Source: Cercis canadensis
Taxonomy: Eukaryota > Streptophyta > Magnoliopsida > Fabales > Fabaceae
Assembly (NCBI GenBank): GCA_003255065.1
Contig: QAOA01008251.1
Coordinates: 47,792-111,791 of the forward strand
DNA length: 64,000 nucleotides
Direction: 5' to 3'
Part shown: in pieces, positions 21,061 through 33,647 of the stretch
Numbering within the stretch: the stretch's first letter is position 1
Layout: each line of letters begins with the position of its first letter
Made by a program: the position numbers and the translations under genes
The notes under the pieces: model-generated
What the model saw: the letters and a program-made list of their open reading frames with translations, nothing else
Told to the model about the DNA's origin: nothing
Databases searched by the model: none

Positions 21061-23485
21061 AGACTTGGACATTCATTGTAATTGTTGGGATTTTATTTTT
21101 TTCTTATTTGATTGTTGTTCAATTGACCATATTTGAGATTGTCACAGTCTCAATTGTTATCAACTAGTGGATTTTAGTGGCCACTCGCCTATCTATTCAT
21201 AGGCATGAAACAGGTTCTGAACATAAATTTTCTTTCTTTGTGTGAGAGGACGCAAACGTTTGAGAGAGATAGAAAACGAAGTGGTATTGAACGTTTAGGT
21301 GCTTTGTCATTGGGCGTTATTTAACGTTAAAATGTGCTCTTGAAGAACTATGCATGAAGCAGTATAGAGACAAAAGTCTTGTCATTTAATTGGCTGATAT
21401 ATGGGAGAGGGTACCTATGTCGTGATCGTTTGACACATATGCTGGTTCTGTTTATTTGTATGAGAAGAACATATTTTTATAATGTATCTCCAAATTGAAA
21501 CTACAGGATGTGCTCTGGGTTGGGCAGCAGTAGTATTTGCTCTAGAAGTACTTCAGTTAGAATATAAGTGAACTGTCTGATCACTGAATAAAACTTATTG
21601 AGTGATTTATGGGATGAACCTTCTTGATGAGGGCTTATTTCTCTCTTCGAATCATTTGAGGTTGGAAACTCCATCGGTTCCATATAAAGTTTGGTAAATT
21701 TCAATCATCTTATCCTCTGTTGTGATCTAATTACTTCTTTAACCAGGCAAAGTAGGGCTACAAATTGGTGAGGAGCTTGATCTTCTGTTCTGATTTTTAT
21801 CCAAAAGGAACAATGAAGGTTTCCTTCAAGTAAATAGGATATGATGGTGGTGTGTGACCTTTTTCCTGTTGGGTTCAGATAATTGCATTATGGTAAAAAT
21901 GTTTTTTCTTTTCCTTCTGCCTCTAATCCTACAGGCTAAAAATGTTAGAAATGAAGCTATTGTTGCTTTGATTGGGAGGGCAGAAAGTACCAAGGACCTA
22001 AGCCCTTGGGGATTTCGGATGTGCTTGTTAGAAGTGGGAAAAAAAAGGAATGAAAAACAATGAGGAAGAATGGGTTATATGTCTCGATATATATTATGTT
22101 GTGGTTGTTTGTTAATTATTGCATACTTTTCTTCTTTCCTTCCTTTTAACTCACTTTCGCTGCTGCACTAAAGATGAAAAGAAGGGTTTGGAGTCTGAGA
22201 AGAGTCTTGCTTTCGTCTGTCTTTTCAATGATATCCAGTGTCAAAGATATTCTATGAAGTTTCCACCTTTCTGCTTGCTTGTATATGCTGCTGCTTTCTC
22301 TTTTGGAATCTGATTCCTCTATATTGCTGATCAGTTGATCATATGCTACCTGCTTGTATATGAAATTTTTTGCGTGGTTCGTTGCTTTACTCAGCATTCG
22401 ACCACCTTAGGCTTGGTTACCTGTTTTTGTTAGTTTGATTACGCATTGGAAGATGAAGATATCCTTTGTGTTGCTTCAGTTAATGTGAGGCATATGGATA
22501 ACATGTCCAGTAAGAGTGTATATGGATCTCTCCTGTCTCCGATTTTTCAATCTTGTATGCTTTTGTTTAGTTTGTACAAATTTTTATTATGTTATAAACA
22601 CACATAATCTTCTGATTTATCTATTGATTCTCCTTCCACTTGTATACTGTGTGTGGATAATTTGGAAAAGAAATGGAAGTGTTCCTGATCTCATAACGGA
22701 ACTCCTCCGAGCTCTTGTGACAGCAATTAGTAAAGTTACAAATTTTATCGTTCAGGTCCTCATTATATCTTCTTGTATGTGTCCTTTTTCTGTCAAAAAG
22801 GGCTGCAGGTTGGAAAATGTATTATTCCTGACTGAAACGTTTGCTATGCCTGTGTCTGGAAAAAAATGTGATTGTTTGCTGTAATGTTCAACATATAACA
22901 CACTATGCACTAGACTTTAGGATAGTTGGTGAGATGTTTGGCGTTTGTTTTGAGCATTGGCTACTAGCGTATGTGTATTTAACTCGGCCTTGAGCAACCT
23001 ACTATGAGTTTTGCCAATATTGGCATCAGACTATGCATGATAATGAAGATCTTTTTTATTTTTTATAGCATATGCAGATTATACTTGCGGCCAGTGGCTA
23101 CTCCAAATTATGACTTGCCGTGGTTTTATATGGGGGAAGGATTAGTAACCTTGTGTTTTAAGCACTTCCCTTCTCTGTTTCTTTCTTCTTCACGAGTCCT
23201 TTTTCGGGCCTTCTGGATATACACAGCTGTGCTGGTGAGTCCGATGCTTGATGATAGTGGTATTTCCCAACAAAAGAATGATAATCCTTCAATTTTATTT
23301 TCCATGTGTAAGCCTGTAAAATATTGGTAAGGTTGCCTGTCAAGCAAGTTTGTGTATCATCAATATATACTACTAATACTATAAATGGAGTGTAATAAAG
23401 GCAATACCCTATTTGGTCTCTAGTTTTTTTTTTTTTTTTTTTTTTTTTAATTTTTNCAAATGTATATAAAAATTGCCCCAAAACC

Positions 23486-23963
23486 AATGTTTTAAAAATT
23501 GGACTGAATGGTTCAACTGGTCCAACTGGTGCCCTGTCTGGATTTCAATTCGATTAGGGAGATCAAACTGTTAGAGCGGTTAAATCGGTGAATCGGTTTG
23601 ATTTTACATACTTGGACTATTTCCTTAAATTTTTTTTTTCTTGTCTTCAAAACTACCACCCAAAGAATTTGATATCATAAATTTGCATTATAATTTACCT
23701 ATTCTCTTTTGGATTGCATAGTAGGTAAATATTGGTCATAAGAAAATTCGAACATTCATTTTAAGGGAAAAGACATTTGTCACTAAGTCAATTTTAATTT
23801 CATTATCAAATTTGTATAAAAATATATTTATTATAACGTAAGCTACATAATAGACACATTAAATATTATATTTATGATGTCATTCGGTCTAATTGGTTAG
23901 ATTGATTTAAACGGTGTTTATCTTTTAAAACAGTTTGTTCACTTATCCGATTTTTAAAACATT
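23486..23963. mobile_element. MITE-like element with GGTTC/AACC-rich ends
   Basis: The ends AATGTTTTAAAAATTGGA and its near-complement at 23945-23963 form inverted repeats. Subterminal words such as GGTTCAACTGG and GGTTAGATTG resemble those of non-autonomous plant DNA transposons. No coding sequence. No clear target duplication. Confidence 0.45.
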
Positions 23964-26860
23964 ATCCAAAATTCATGTTCACTTGAAGAAATAACATAAT
24001 CACGAATAAAGTATTCCCTTATACAAAAAAAGGTAACTAAAAATTATTAAAGAAAAATCTTGTATACACGCTTTACATTTCACTTTTTACTCTTTAAAGA
24101 ACGATTTCTCATTTATTTTTAAATTCTATTTATCCATTAAAAAATTTGTTAGAGATGCTCCGAAATTCTGAACATTCACGGAATTGGGTATATACAGAAT
24201 CTAGTGATATATAATAGAAGCTCTAGTGGGCAAAGTTTTGACTTCGGGTATGTTGAACAGATAACATGATCATGGAGCTTTCATATGTTGCTCCACTCAT
24301 ATATTCCCTCTGAACTAGTCGTCATTTATAGTAAAATTCGACTTTTCATCCATCAATATAGCTATTTCATTTTCTCACCTGATAAACTTTTGTCCGGAAA
24401 AATAATCGTAATATAAGGTAAATGGTGTGTGGACAATGGACATGATATCTTGACCCTTACGTGATTTGAGGGACATTTGGAACGTATATTGCAGAAACTG
24501 AGTTAGATTATTAGCAGGTTTTAGTAGCCGCAGAAGTATTGCTTTTGAAAATGTTTTTAACTTTTTGAAAATAACTAATAAAAGTTCAAAATCATGCAAT
24601 TCTTTAGCCGTCACAAAGAAAAAGAGCAAGGACAGAAAAAGCGAAGGATTTTATCCTTCCATGACCATCAACTTCATTTAGATGTCACAGTAAAGGCCCC
24701 GTTTTACATAACAAGTGTACACTTTCCAACCCAAACGTATCACATATTTTACCCCAAATACTCCTTACAGGAAATATCCACGTGAAATCTTGCCATTTAG
24801 TGGTACACTGGCTTTGTAAGGGGACAATGGCAGTTCATATCTTGAACTAGAATACAAAACAATGGTCCCTCTTTATCTGCTAATGCTTTACTTGAATGAC
24901 GATTCCGCTACAACAAGAAAATAACACTTCCCTTAATATGCTTCCTCTAAACTTACAGGCCTCATTTAATACTTTTGCGGTGAGTAGCTACTCATCCCTG
25001 TCATGATGATCCTTTTGTCACACCATCCCTTACTTTTATGGTTGTTGGCGTTTCTCTTTCTCAAAATAACAATCATCAGCTGGTAAATGTGCTAAGAAAT
25101 ATTCCAAATGACGCTCACAAAGTTTGGTGTATGTTCTTTTCAATCGTCAGGGTGAATTCGCATCATCTAGCGGAGCACTGTCCTTTTTTTAAAAAAAATA
25201 TATGATTGGAAATGATTCCCCGCAAGCCAAGGAAAACTCAGAGAACATGTGATTATAATTGTTAAATGTAGATGCACTTGACCAGAGGCATGGGAAATTA
25301 CCAAATAACTAACCAAACCACTTTCCTTGTTGCTGGAAAAGTAAAGGGGTGCAAGGAGAGGAGAACCTGTAGCCAGTAATGCTTTGCACTTAAATTTCAC
25401 AAATCATGGACGCAAAAAAGTTCAATCAAAGCAATAAAACTGTGTGTGTTGTTCAAATGAGCAATACTGCAGTAGATTCTTCTACTCTATAATCGATAGA
25501 ATTTAAGCAATGTAGCGATTCTTGCTGCCTTGAGTGCATTTTCAGTCAGTGAGCTGAATATTGAGGCTCGTCCCTTAGAGATTTAAATCGCATTAAAGTG
25601 AATTGATTGGCATGTCAGGAATGGGAGAAAAACAGAGTATATATCTCCAAAAGCTGAATACCAAAGGGGATGGTGTCTATGGCTTGCCTCACATGGACCC
25701 CCTAGATTTTTCCTGAGCTACAGTGCACTTCATCCCTTTGTGGTTTGAAGCTTGACTAGTTGGATCTTTCATCAACCACAATTATGCTGTGTTTGGCTTA
25801 AAGAAAAATAAAAGCAATTTCTCCATAAAAGTGAGTCCCATGGAATAATTAAGGAACCATGCATGCAATTTCTCCATAAAAGAAAACAGAAATTGAAAAT
25901 AATCAAACTTCTTAATTGCCCTGTCACTTTCATCACATGAGCTCTTCTTTTATCAATACGTTTGTCTATCTGTGTTGGGAGAGTCAAGTTCGTGGAGAGC
26001 GCACGGATTTGTATAACCTACCTTTCACGGTTCATTAATATTCTGAACAAGTCGCCGTCAACTGTTGGATGTGGTCGAAGGCTATACCGTGAAAAGTCCA
26101 AAGAGAGTTGGATTTGGTTTTCTACTTTGATGTGGAAATTCTTCACTGGCTCATGAGTTGCTACTTAATAAGAGTCTCTGTGACGTCTACTTGACAATGA
26201 TCTTGTCCTGATTTCTTTTTCCGTCTCATTGTTGTTATAAGTTTTGTAATTGAAGGGCCCTACCTCATGTTCTTCTTTTCTCTCTTTTGGAGAAGTGGAG
26301 AGGGAAAATTAGGCTATAGCTTTGTTTCAGAGTTTGGAAGAAAGGAAATGGTACAAAGTAAAATTAAAGGGAAAGTAACCAGATAACAAAATAAAAGATA
26401 ACTTACATTTTTCATCTTGTTTAGATGTATGAAAAAAGAAAAAAAAAAAAAGACAGAAAGGAATACGAGGTTGTAAACATAGCCTTGTAAGATTCATTTC
26501 TTCCCATAATTAAGGTCATTGTGTTTGAGTTTTGGCCGTACAATTTGCAAGTCTCCTACGTTGTAACAATAACTTACTTCACCTGTGTACCATAATCAGA
26601 CAAGGTGTCTACGATGGCCAGCTTCAGAATCCCTGTTAAATTTAAACTCACTTTAGAGCTAAAGGACTATGCTGGTTATTTTTTTTTTTTTTATAGCAAA
26701 AAGGGCAAGTCCTTTTCATTAGTGAAGGATTTTCTTTCTTCCTAGTCCTCTTTCACTTGTGATTAAATCTTGGTACCTTTATAAAATCGCTCTATATATG
26801 TGACTCATATTTTTTGAATTTTGGATTAACACAGAAAATGACTTTTCATGGGCTCCGGAA

Positions 26861-27266
26861 TATAACAATTTAAAAATAATTTTACACTTTTAATTTATTT
26901 ATTTTAATATTATACTTTTAAAAAATTAAAAAACAAAACTTGACATGCAAAAACTCCAATTGGTGTGTTCCCATGTGGTCACTTCTTTCACTTTTTCTTT
27001 TTCTCTTTCTTCCTCAAGTGACCACTCCTTCTTCATTTTCCTTTTCTCTTTCTTCTTGAGATTACTTCGCCTTCTCTTTTGCAAAGCATGAAGAACAGAC
27101 ACCCCGTTTGTCATTCGGTGTGTCCCCATTGGATACGCAGAGTAGCAGATGGCGTGTTTAGTAGTCCTCACATATTAAATTATTTTATTTTTTTTAAAAA
27201 ATATAATATTAAAATAAATAAATTAAAAAAATAATAAATATATAAAATTGTTTCAAAAATGTTATA
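26861..27266. mobile_element. MITE-like inverted-repeat element, family A
   Basis: AT-rich arms starting TATAACAATTT and ending in its near-complement enclose a centre with mixed sequence. The arms share AATATTATACTTTTAAAAAA with the element at 19520-19843. It ends about 200 bases before the Ole e 1 start codon, so it may contribute to that promoter. Confidence 0.6.
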
Positions 27267-27462
27267 TTTCAGTCAAAGAGCGGATGAACTTGAAGAAAGT
27301 AAACTTAAGTGCAATCTGTTGACACCAACTACTATTGTCAGCTCTAGACCCCTTTATTTAATATGGTCACCTTACTTACTCTCAATATTTATAAGCTTCA
27401 GTACTTCCCCTTGTCTTCAAAGCTCTCTGGCATTAATTTCTGTTTGCTTGCTCCCATAGCTC

Positions 27463-28062
27463 ATGGCGTTTACTCAGGTTATCGCAGCATTTCTCTTGGC
27501 ATTAGCTCTAGCCAGAATTGACCCCTCAGCATGTGAAGCAGTGAAGGGCAAAATCTCCTGCCTAGATTGCACTCGCAATTACGACTTCTCTGGTTTGTGC
27601 TCATTTTTCCTTCATTTACTCGCTTTGAGCTATGCTATATTACTTGACTCTTGCTCTTTATTAATCATTTCAGGGATCAAGCTTTCAGTGAAGTGTGATA
27701 ACATCAAAAAATTGGGAGTGACAACTGCAGAAGATGATGGCTCCTTCAAGGTTGACTTTCCCTCAGATGGTACAAGTTCTGTTTCTCCTGTGAACTGCCT
27801 AGCAAAAATTCTTGGGGGTTCAACTCAGCTTTATGCCTCAAGGAAGAGCATGGTGACCCAAATTGTTAAAAGGCAAGAGCTCAACAGCTACATCATCGCA
27901 ACCCCTCTTAGTTTCTTCACATCATGCCCCCTCAACACAAAATGTAAGGCTACAAATATGGTGGGTTCCTCCAAGACCGTTGATCTTCCTGTGCCTAGAG
28001 AGTGGGGTTTGGCACCAACTAGCTATTATGTACCTTTCTTCCCCATCATTGGAATACCTTGA
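27463..28062 (+). CDS. Pollen Ole e 1 allergen/extensin-family protein
   Basis: Two exons, 27463-27592 and 27674-28062, encode 172 residues. The N-terminus MAFTQVIAAFLLALALARID is a signal peptide, so the product is secreted to the cell wall. The mature part begins VKGKISCLDCTRNYDFSG and continues IKLSVKCDNIKKLGVTTAED, with the Cys spacing (CLDC, KC, NC, CPLNTKC) of the Ole e 1 domain. These proteins are small Cys-rich wall proteins, many in pollen or vessels, with mostly unknown roles. The intron is 81 bases (GT 27593, AG 27673), phase 1. Its length is a multiple of three and it has no stop in this frame, so the open frame runs through it; splicing is preferred because it restores the family sequence. 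A MITE lies just upstream. The family call is firm. Confidence 0.88.
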   Translation: MAFTQVIAAFLLALALARIDPSACEAVKGKISCLDCTRNYDFSGLCSFFLHLLALSYAILLDSCSLLIISGIKLSVKCDNIKKLGVTTAEDDGSFKVDFPSDGTSSVSPVNCLAKILGGSTQLYASRKSMVTQIVKRQELNSYIIATPLSFFTSCPLNTKCKATNMVGSSKTVDLPVPREWGLAPTSYYVPFFPIIGIP

Positions 28063-29752
28063 TTATGTGTTGCAGTGATGTATAATAGCTTGTGTAATAA
28101 TCTCTGTCAGGGACGAAAATGGACTAATAGGGTCTTTCTGTATGTGTGAAGACCGAAGAATGATATAGTTGTGGTATATTACTGTATATGTTCTCTGCTG
28201 AGTACAGATTTATGCTAGTTTGTGAACAAGTTACTCAGCTCAAGAACAGACATATTATGTTGTGTGTTTATGTAATGGTAGTGCTAAATCATGAAATGCT
28301 TGTTTTAGAGTTTGATTTTTCTCCCCCTCACCTCACCTTCTCTTGTATGCATAGCATGCGTATGTATCTTATTGGCTTAAAACATGGTCATTGATGGTAG
28401 AAATTACTCACAAACCTAAAAAGCACAAAAACATGAACTATCACGAACAGCATGCAAGTCCACACAAAACATAGAGACACAGAATCCATGAAACGAAGAC
28501 AAGTATCTGCTTCCACAGAACAAGTAAGGTCAAAGTATAAGATAATATCTTAGACGTGTTCGAAAATTATAATAAAAATGTTTGTGAAATAATTACTTAA
28601 AATAGAGGTGTTTGGAAACTACTGTCTAAACACCTTGTTGGTACATGCAAATTAAGGAGCATAAGGACCACTATTATGCTATCAAAAATTGAAAACAGTG
28701 AGCTTCCTTACCAATCAGATGCTTCAGAATGCTAGAATCTGATTGCTGTAGTCTGCGTTAAGTTTAACCATGAAATAGAATTTGGCAAACACTGAGTTGT
28801 GTAAAGGTGAAAGTCTATCTTCAATCTATACAGTAAAAGGACACATACTTGATACTTCCATTTACTCAGTTACATACCTGATCAAAATAATTGCAATTTA
28901 ATGATATTTATAGTAAGAGGATAAATCCTTTAGTTAACGATGTGAAAAAAATTATTCAGATTAATTTTCCTTAAAGAAAATCATAACAGAGACAGTTCTT
29001 ATGTAAATTCTGAAACAGAGCCACAACCACAAGATCTTTCAATAACCATCATTTAGTATCTCCAAGGCAGTTTCTTTTCGAACCTATTTTCTCGGACATT
29101 CCAAGGTGGTATTGGGAAGGTGTTAGCTTAAATAGGAGCCACTTCTCCATAGTAAAGAGAGTTACTGTTCACTCTATGCGTCTCTGAAGGTTATGCGAAG
29201 CAAAATGTCCATGTTTAATACGCCAGTATATCAAATCCAAGTCAAAAGGATCCACCTCTAGCAGTGTCATTGATATTGTTTTTGAATTATGCAGAAAATC
29301 CATATAAACAGAAGTAGCAAATAAACGAAATGGATCAGCAGACCCAATTTATCGTTGCTTCTTCAAAGGGAAGACCATTACATATCACCTGCCCTTCACA
29401 TCCCAACTAAATGTGGACTTTTCCTTAATTTCATTAGAGTTTGGGGAAAATATTATAAGGTGAGAGCTATGCTTTTTTTTTTAAAGAGGTAGTGTTACTC
29501 CATCCTTAATTAAGTAAGTTTGTGTGAGACTCACTTAGTAATTTTGATATTATTGTGAAAATCTTATAAGAATGATACGATATAAAAAAATAACATGAAA
29601 CAATTATTTTCAAGTATACTTTTTGACACATTTTTTTATATCATATTGTTTATGAATTTTTTTTTTTTTTAAAAAAAACCTAACTATGACACATACTAAA
29701 TAATTTAATTTTTTTAAATTTTTGTAATGACAATAAAATTAAGCATAGGTTC
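28063..29752. other. Intergenic; no gene seen
   Basis: 3' region of the Ole e 1 gene followed by AT-rich sequence. No coding region, RNA gene or clear repeat was recognised. Confidence 0.5.
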
Positions 29753-29930
29753 TAGGGGTGAAAGGCAAATCGATTAAACCGACTGAACCGAACCAGAAGA
29801 AACCGAACCAAACCAAGAGATCGGTCCGGTTTTTGGCTTCTGTAACTGAAAAACCGAAGGGGTCGGTTCGATTCTCGGTTTTCATGAAGAAAAACCGAAA
29901 TTGAACCGAACCGAACCGAAGAAGCAATAC
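29753..29930. mobile_element. End of a hAT-type element (one terminus only)
   Basis: The stretch starts TAGGGGTGAAAGGCAAATCG and continues with repeated ACCGAACC words. It closely resembles the right end, read inversely, of the complete hAT-type element at 52498-54017. The following CT-rich sequence also shares words with the interior of that element. I could not find the other terminus downstream, so this is a truncated or diverged copy. The right border is arbitrary. Confidence 0.55.
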
Positions 29931-30437
29931 AACGTCGTTTGAAGGTTTTTCTGAAATCCCTCAAAGCCCTCTCTCGGTCTCTCCTCTCACTGTTGAAGCC
30001 CTCTCACAAATCCCTAACCTTGTTTGTTTCTAAAACTCAAATAATAGTTCGAAACATGCTCAAACTCAGATTCTTTGTTTGTTTCACTTCTGTTCCCTTC
30101 GATTAGACTTGGACCGATTCTGGATTCTTCTTCTCTACAGCGCCGACACTGCAATCCTCATCCTCTAGATTTCTCCGCTTGGCCTCACTATCTCACTTGG
30201 TGGTTTTTCATTTTCCCTCTTCGATCTTGCCACCCACCGGACCAAGAAGGCCAGGTACGCTGATTATAGTTTGCTAGTTTTTTTTTTTTATTAGTGCTAC
30301 TGCTTCTTGATCTCTCCTCTCTCTGTTGAAGCTCTCTCTCGATCTCTTCTATCTCTCTAGATGTCCCTTTCTCTCTCTAACTGTGATGCAAAAATGAATG
30401 GGTTTTTTGATGAATGGGTTTTCTCGTCTCTCTCCCT

Positions 30438-30735
30438 TGCACTGAAATGCCTTGAGCTGTTAAAGAAAGCACGAGGAATTTATACTCGTTGTTATGGGTT
30501 GTAACATATAAAACCATACATTGCATCGTTAGGTTTCCCTCAAGACTCTAATATGCCAACAATTACAACCATTTACAAACAAAAAGAGGTGCACTTCTAA
30601 AGAATCACAACCCTAACTTGCTGTCATTCTTCAATCAAGTAGGTTTCAGTCAAAGGATATAAGAGTCACCATGAGCAAAACTAAATTGTAAGAGAGAAAA
30701 ACTAAGATTCTAACATACCAAACATTGAGTTACAT
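30438..30735 (-). repeat. Inverted duplication, left arm (pairs with 31607-31930)
   Basis: This 0.3 kb arm is the reverse complement of 31607-31930 at about 95% identity, apart from two small gaps of about 6 and 8-14 bases. The right arm lies 230 bases upstream of the THO7 start codon. Confidence 0.9.
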
Positions 30736-30979
30736 TGAGTCAATCAAGTAGGTTTCAGTCCTAGGACTCGCCTAAAATCTCATCCAAAGAGAATAGGTAA
30801 CGGTACCTCTCTAAGTGGGGGTAGCATAGCTCTCATAATATGGTGTGGGCGTAAACCATATTACACCAACATTCTCCGTTTTCCTGTGTGCAACGGTCCA
30901 GATCGGTCCTAACACCTGCTCCGCATATCCGCACTATCCACATCATGAGGTATGTCAAACCTGCTAGGTATGCAATATA

Positions 30980-31200
30980 AGCAAAAAGAGGAGAAAAAAA
31001 AAACCCTAGTGCAATAGAAGTATAGAACGATATAGAAAGACAACGGAGGGTGGGAGAGAAAGAGAATGATCAGATAGAGAAAAAGAAGAGAGGGTAGAGT
31101 GAAAGAGTATCAGTTAAAGATGGAGACGTAGCTAGAGCAAGAGGAACAGAAACAGAGAGACCTAAGCAGGGAGAAAGGGAGCAGATCGAGAAAGAGGAAT
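30980..31200. repeat. Purine-rich tract inside the inverted duplication
   Basis: About 220 bases on the + strand are almost all A and G, mainly GAGA and AGAAAGAG words. A pyrimidine-rich stretch lies on the other side of the left arm (about 30300-30440). The tract has no coding sense. Confidence 0.6.
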
Positions 31201-31606
31201 TCAAATTTCAGATTTAGTGTACGGCTAATCCTTGGTCTCCTTACTTCTGGGTAATCCTCTGTCTCCTTTATGAATCTGTGCTAAGTTAAGGCAAACAAAA
31301 AAAAAAAAAATCTGTGCAAAGTATCCTTTTATTTCTTGCCCGTTGCTTTCCCTCAAAGAGTCCCAATTTGCTCTCCCATTGTTGGAAAAGTTTGGGTGCT
31401 ATAGCGTTGGTGGGGGCAACTTTGTTAAATGATATATGTAGCCATTGAACATTATTTCATGACATAGATCTGCCACTACTTAGGATTCATCTTCGAAATT
31501 GAAAGAACATTTTATACTACTTTCTATGCTTATTATTAGTCTTGCATCTTGCTGCTTAGTGGTTAATTAACATTGATGGTGCTAATCATGCACTCTATCT
31601 AATTGT

Positions 31607-31930
31607 TTAATGTAACTCAATGTTTGGTCTGTTAGAATCTTAGCTTTTCTCTCTTACAATTTAGTTTTGCCTTTAAATAATAAATCATGGTGACTCTTAT
31701 ATCCTTTGACTGAAACTTACTTGATTGAAGAATGACAGCAAGTTAGGTTACAAGGGTTGTGATTCTTTAGAAGTGCACTTCTTTTTATTTGTAAATGGTT
31801 GTAATTGTTGGCATATTAGAGTCTTGAGGGAAACCTAATGATGCAATGTATGGTTTTATATGTTACAACCCATAACAACGAGTATAAATTCCTCATGCTT
31901 TCTTTAACAGCTCAAGGCATTTCAGTGCAA
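31607..31930 (+). repeat. Inverted duplication, right arm, upstream of THO7
   Basis: Sense-strand arm matching the reverse complement of 30438-30735. It ends at an acceptor-like TTTCTTTAACAG (31899-31910) followed by exon-like sequence, so it probably lies in a leader intron and leader exon of THO7. Confidence 0.85.
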
Positions 31931-32158
31931 CTCAGCACTCCTAGAAGACAAAGGAAAAAGCGAATTCAAAAAGATGTGTTAGTATTTAATGACCCAACAA
32001 CTAAACCCGTAATGAAAATTTTAAAAAACCAAATCTAATGAAACAAAATGCAATATCAAGCAGAGGAGAGAATTGATGTGTGTGTCCTTCTTGAGAAAAC
32101 TAAGATGGGTTTAACTGTAAGCCTCAATCTTCTCCCTGTCAATTTTTAGGAAATTCAG

Positions 32159-33647
32159 ATGCTGGGAAAAGGAAGGAAGGTTGCAGGGCGTGGAGAAGCA
32201 GTTGCAGCGAATTATGCTTTTGGTCCAGCTGAAGATGATATCATTATAAAACACAGACTTCTCACCCGTACAACAACCACAAGGGGTGAACCTCCATTGA
32301 AGAAGCTTCAGAAGAAGTTCACCTCTTTTGTCTCTGAGGTCAACAAAGAAGAAGATAACAACAATGACTGTGAGAAACTCGCCAAAGCATTCTTACAGGA
32401 ATTGGCCACATTTGAGATACCACTTCTAAAGAGCAAAGCCATTGTTGAGGCCAATATAAGAGAGAAGGAGAATTTCAATGAGTTGAAAGATGAAATCAAC
32501 AGGCAGATCTTGCAATCACAAGCTGACATTGAAGATCTCAAGAAGCAACTTGAAGAGAGTAAGATTGAGAGGCGGCACAAAGAGGAGTGTGAGGCAATTA
32601 GGAAATTGATTGCTTTGCAGCCACCGAGATCAGAGACACAGAAGCTTATAACAGAGTTAGAGAAAGACATTACAGCATTAGATGCAGAGAATACGGCTGC
32701 CTCAAGACTGTTGGAGCTTCGGAAGAAACAATTTGCTCTTCTGTTGCATGTGGTATGTGCTAGTCTGCGTATGTTATTACTCATGTGATTGATATGTTCT
32801 TCTTTTGTTCAAATATGTACTTGAGCTGTTTGTTGAAGAATTAGTTAGAGTTTCTATATATATATATATAAAGCTATATTATTTATGTAACCATATTTGC
32901 TTAATTTCCTTCCTGCTCTCGTTGGCACTTTAACTATGCAAAATATAGATCCTGTAAGCTAAAACTAGCAACGGTTCTATTGCTTCATGCCCTTTCCAAT
33001 TGGTTGCCATTATAACCAGTTAATCTTTTGACTTGAGATCATGTCCTGGTGCAGTTCTAAGAAAATCTTGAAAATTTGAGGATTACTGGAGGAATTTTAA
33101 TAGTACTACCATGCTGGCAGCTCTTCCCATGGATTAAACTTGTTTCACCTTGACTATTGTGATCTTATTGTATTAAGCTGAGAAGATTCCACCAATATGG
33201 TTGGGATAATATCAACATGTTAAAAAAAAACATTGTTTCAGGGTTATTTGATTGTCTTTGTTGCATTTTTGTTTTGGTTTATTGTCTTGTGTGGCATGAA
33301 GATTTGTATGTGCTATGTTCTTATATACGTTTTTGTCTTCCAGGATTTTTGTTTATACGCACATGCTCTTCCAGTTTATTTTCTGCTCCATTTGCTGTAT
33401 AGCTGTCTTCCAAACTTCGTAATTGCTAATCCTGGAAACCCCTTGGTTTAAGAGTCTAGTCAATGTGAAAACTACTGCTGTTGATATTTTTTCTACTACT
33501 TGACCTTTCCCGCAGGTGGATGAGTTGCAGAATACCATAGAGGAAGAGCAAAAGAGTCTTGTTGAGGAGATGAGAATTGCAAGCGAGGAGCATAAGATTG
33601 GGATGGAGGATGCAAGTGGAGGCTCGGAAGCTATGGCTGTTGACTAG
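32159..33647 (+). CDS. THO7: THO complex subunit 7 (THOC7/THO7)
   Basis: Two coding exons, 32159-32752 and 33516-33647, encode 241 residues. THO7 is part of the nuclear THO/TREX complex that couples transcription to mRNA export and small-RNA biogenesis. The N-terminus reads [18 protein letters not shown], then [20 protein letters not shown] and [11 protein letters not shown], the best conserved stretch of the family. The rest is a long coiled coil (about residues 75-200) rich in Glu, Lys and Leu, with [11 protein letters not shown] in it. Exon 2 gives [20 protein letters not shown] and ends GGSEAMAVD. The intron is 763 bases, phase 0, GT-AG. An AG at 32148-32149, nine bases before the ATG, suggests that the start codon lies at the head of a second exon with the leader upstream. 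The length matches Arabidopsis THO7 proteins. Confidence 0.93.

Larger units (their letters stand above)
21061..27462. other. 6.4 kb gene-poor intergenic region
   Basis: No supported gene. It contains two MITE-like elements (23486-23963 and 26861-27266), a long poly-T run with an N at 23456, and scattered short open frames with no family resemblance. The last 190 bases are the promoter of the Ole e 1 gene. Confidence 0.5.

Noticed and set aside
21854-23330. Several 60-120 residue open frames
   Set aside because: They have no recognisable domain, no supported splice partners, and the composition of random AT-rich DNA.
27593-27673. An uninterrupted Ole e 1 reading frame with 27 extra residues
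   Set aside because: The segment has GT-AG ends, splits the conserved FSGIKLSV stretch, and adds a hydrophobic insert not known in the family.
32308-32784. A 158-residue minus-strand open frame
   Set aside because: It is the complement of the THO7 coiled-coil coding exon and has no family resemblance.
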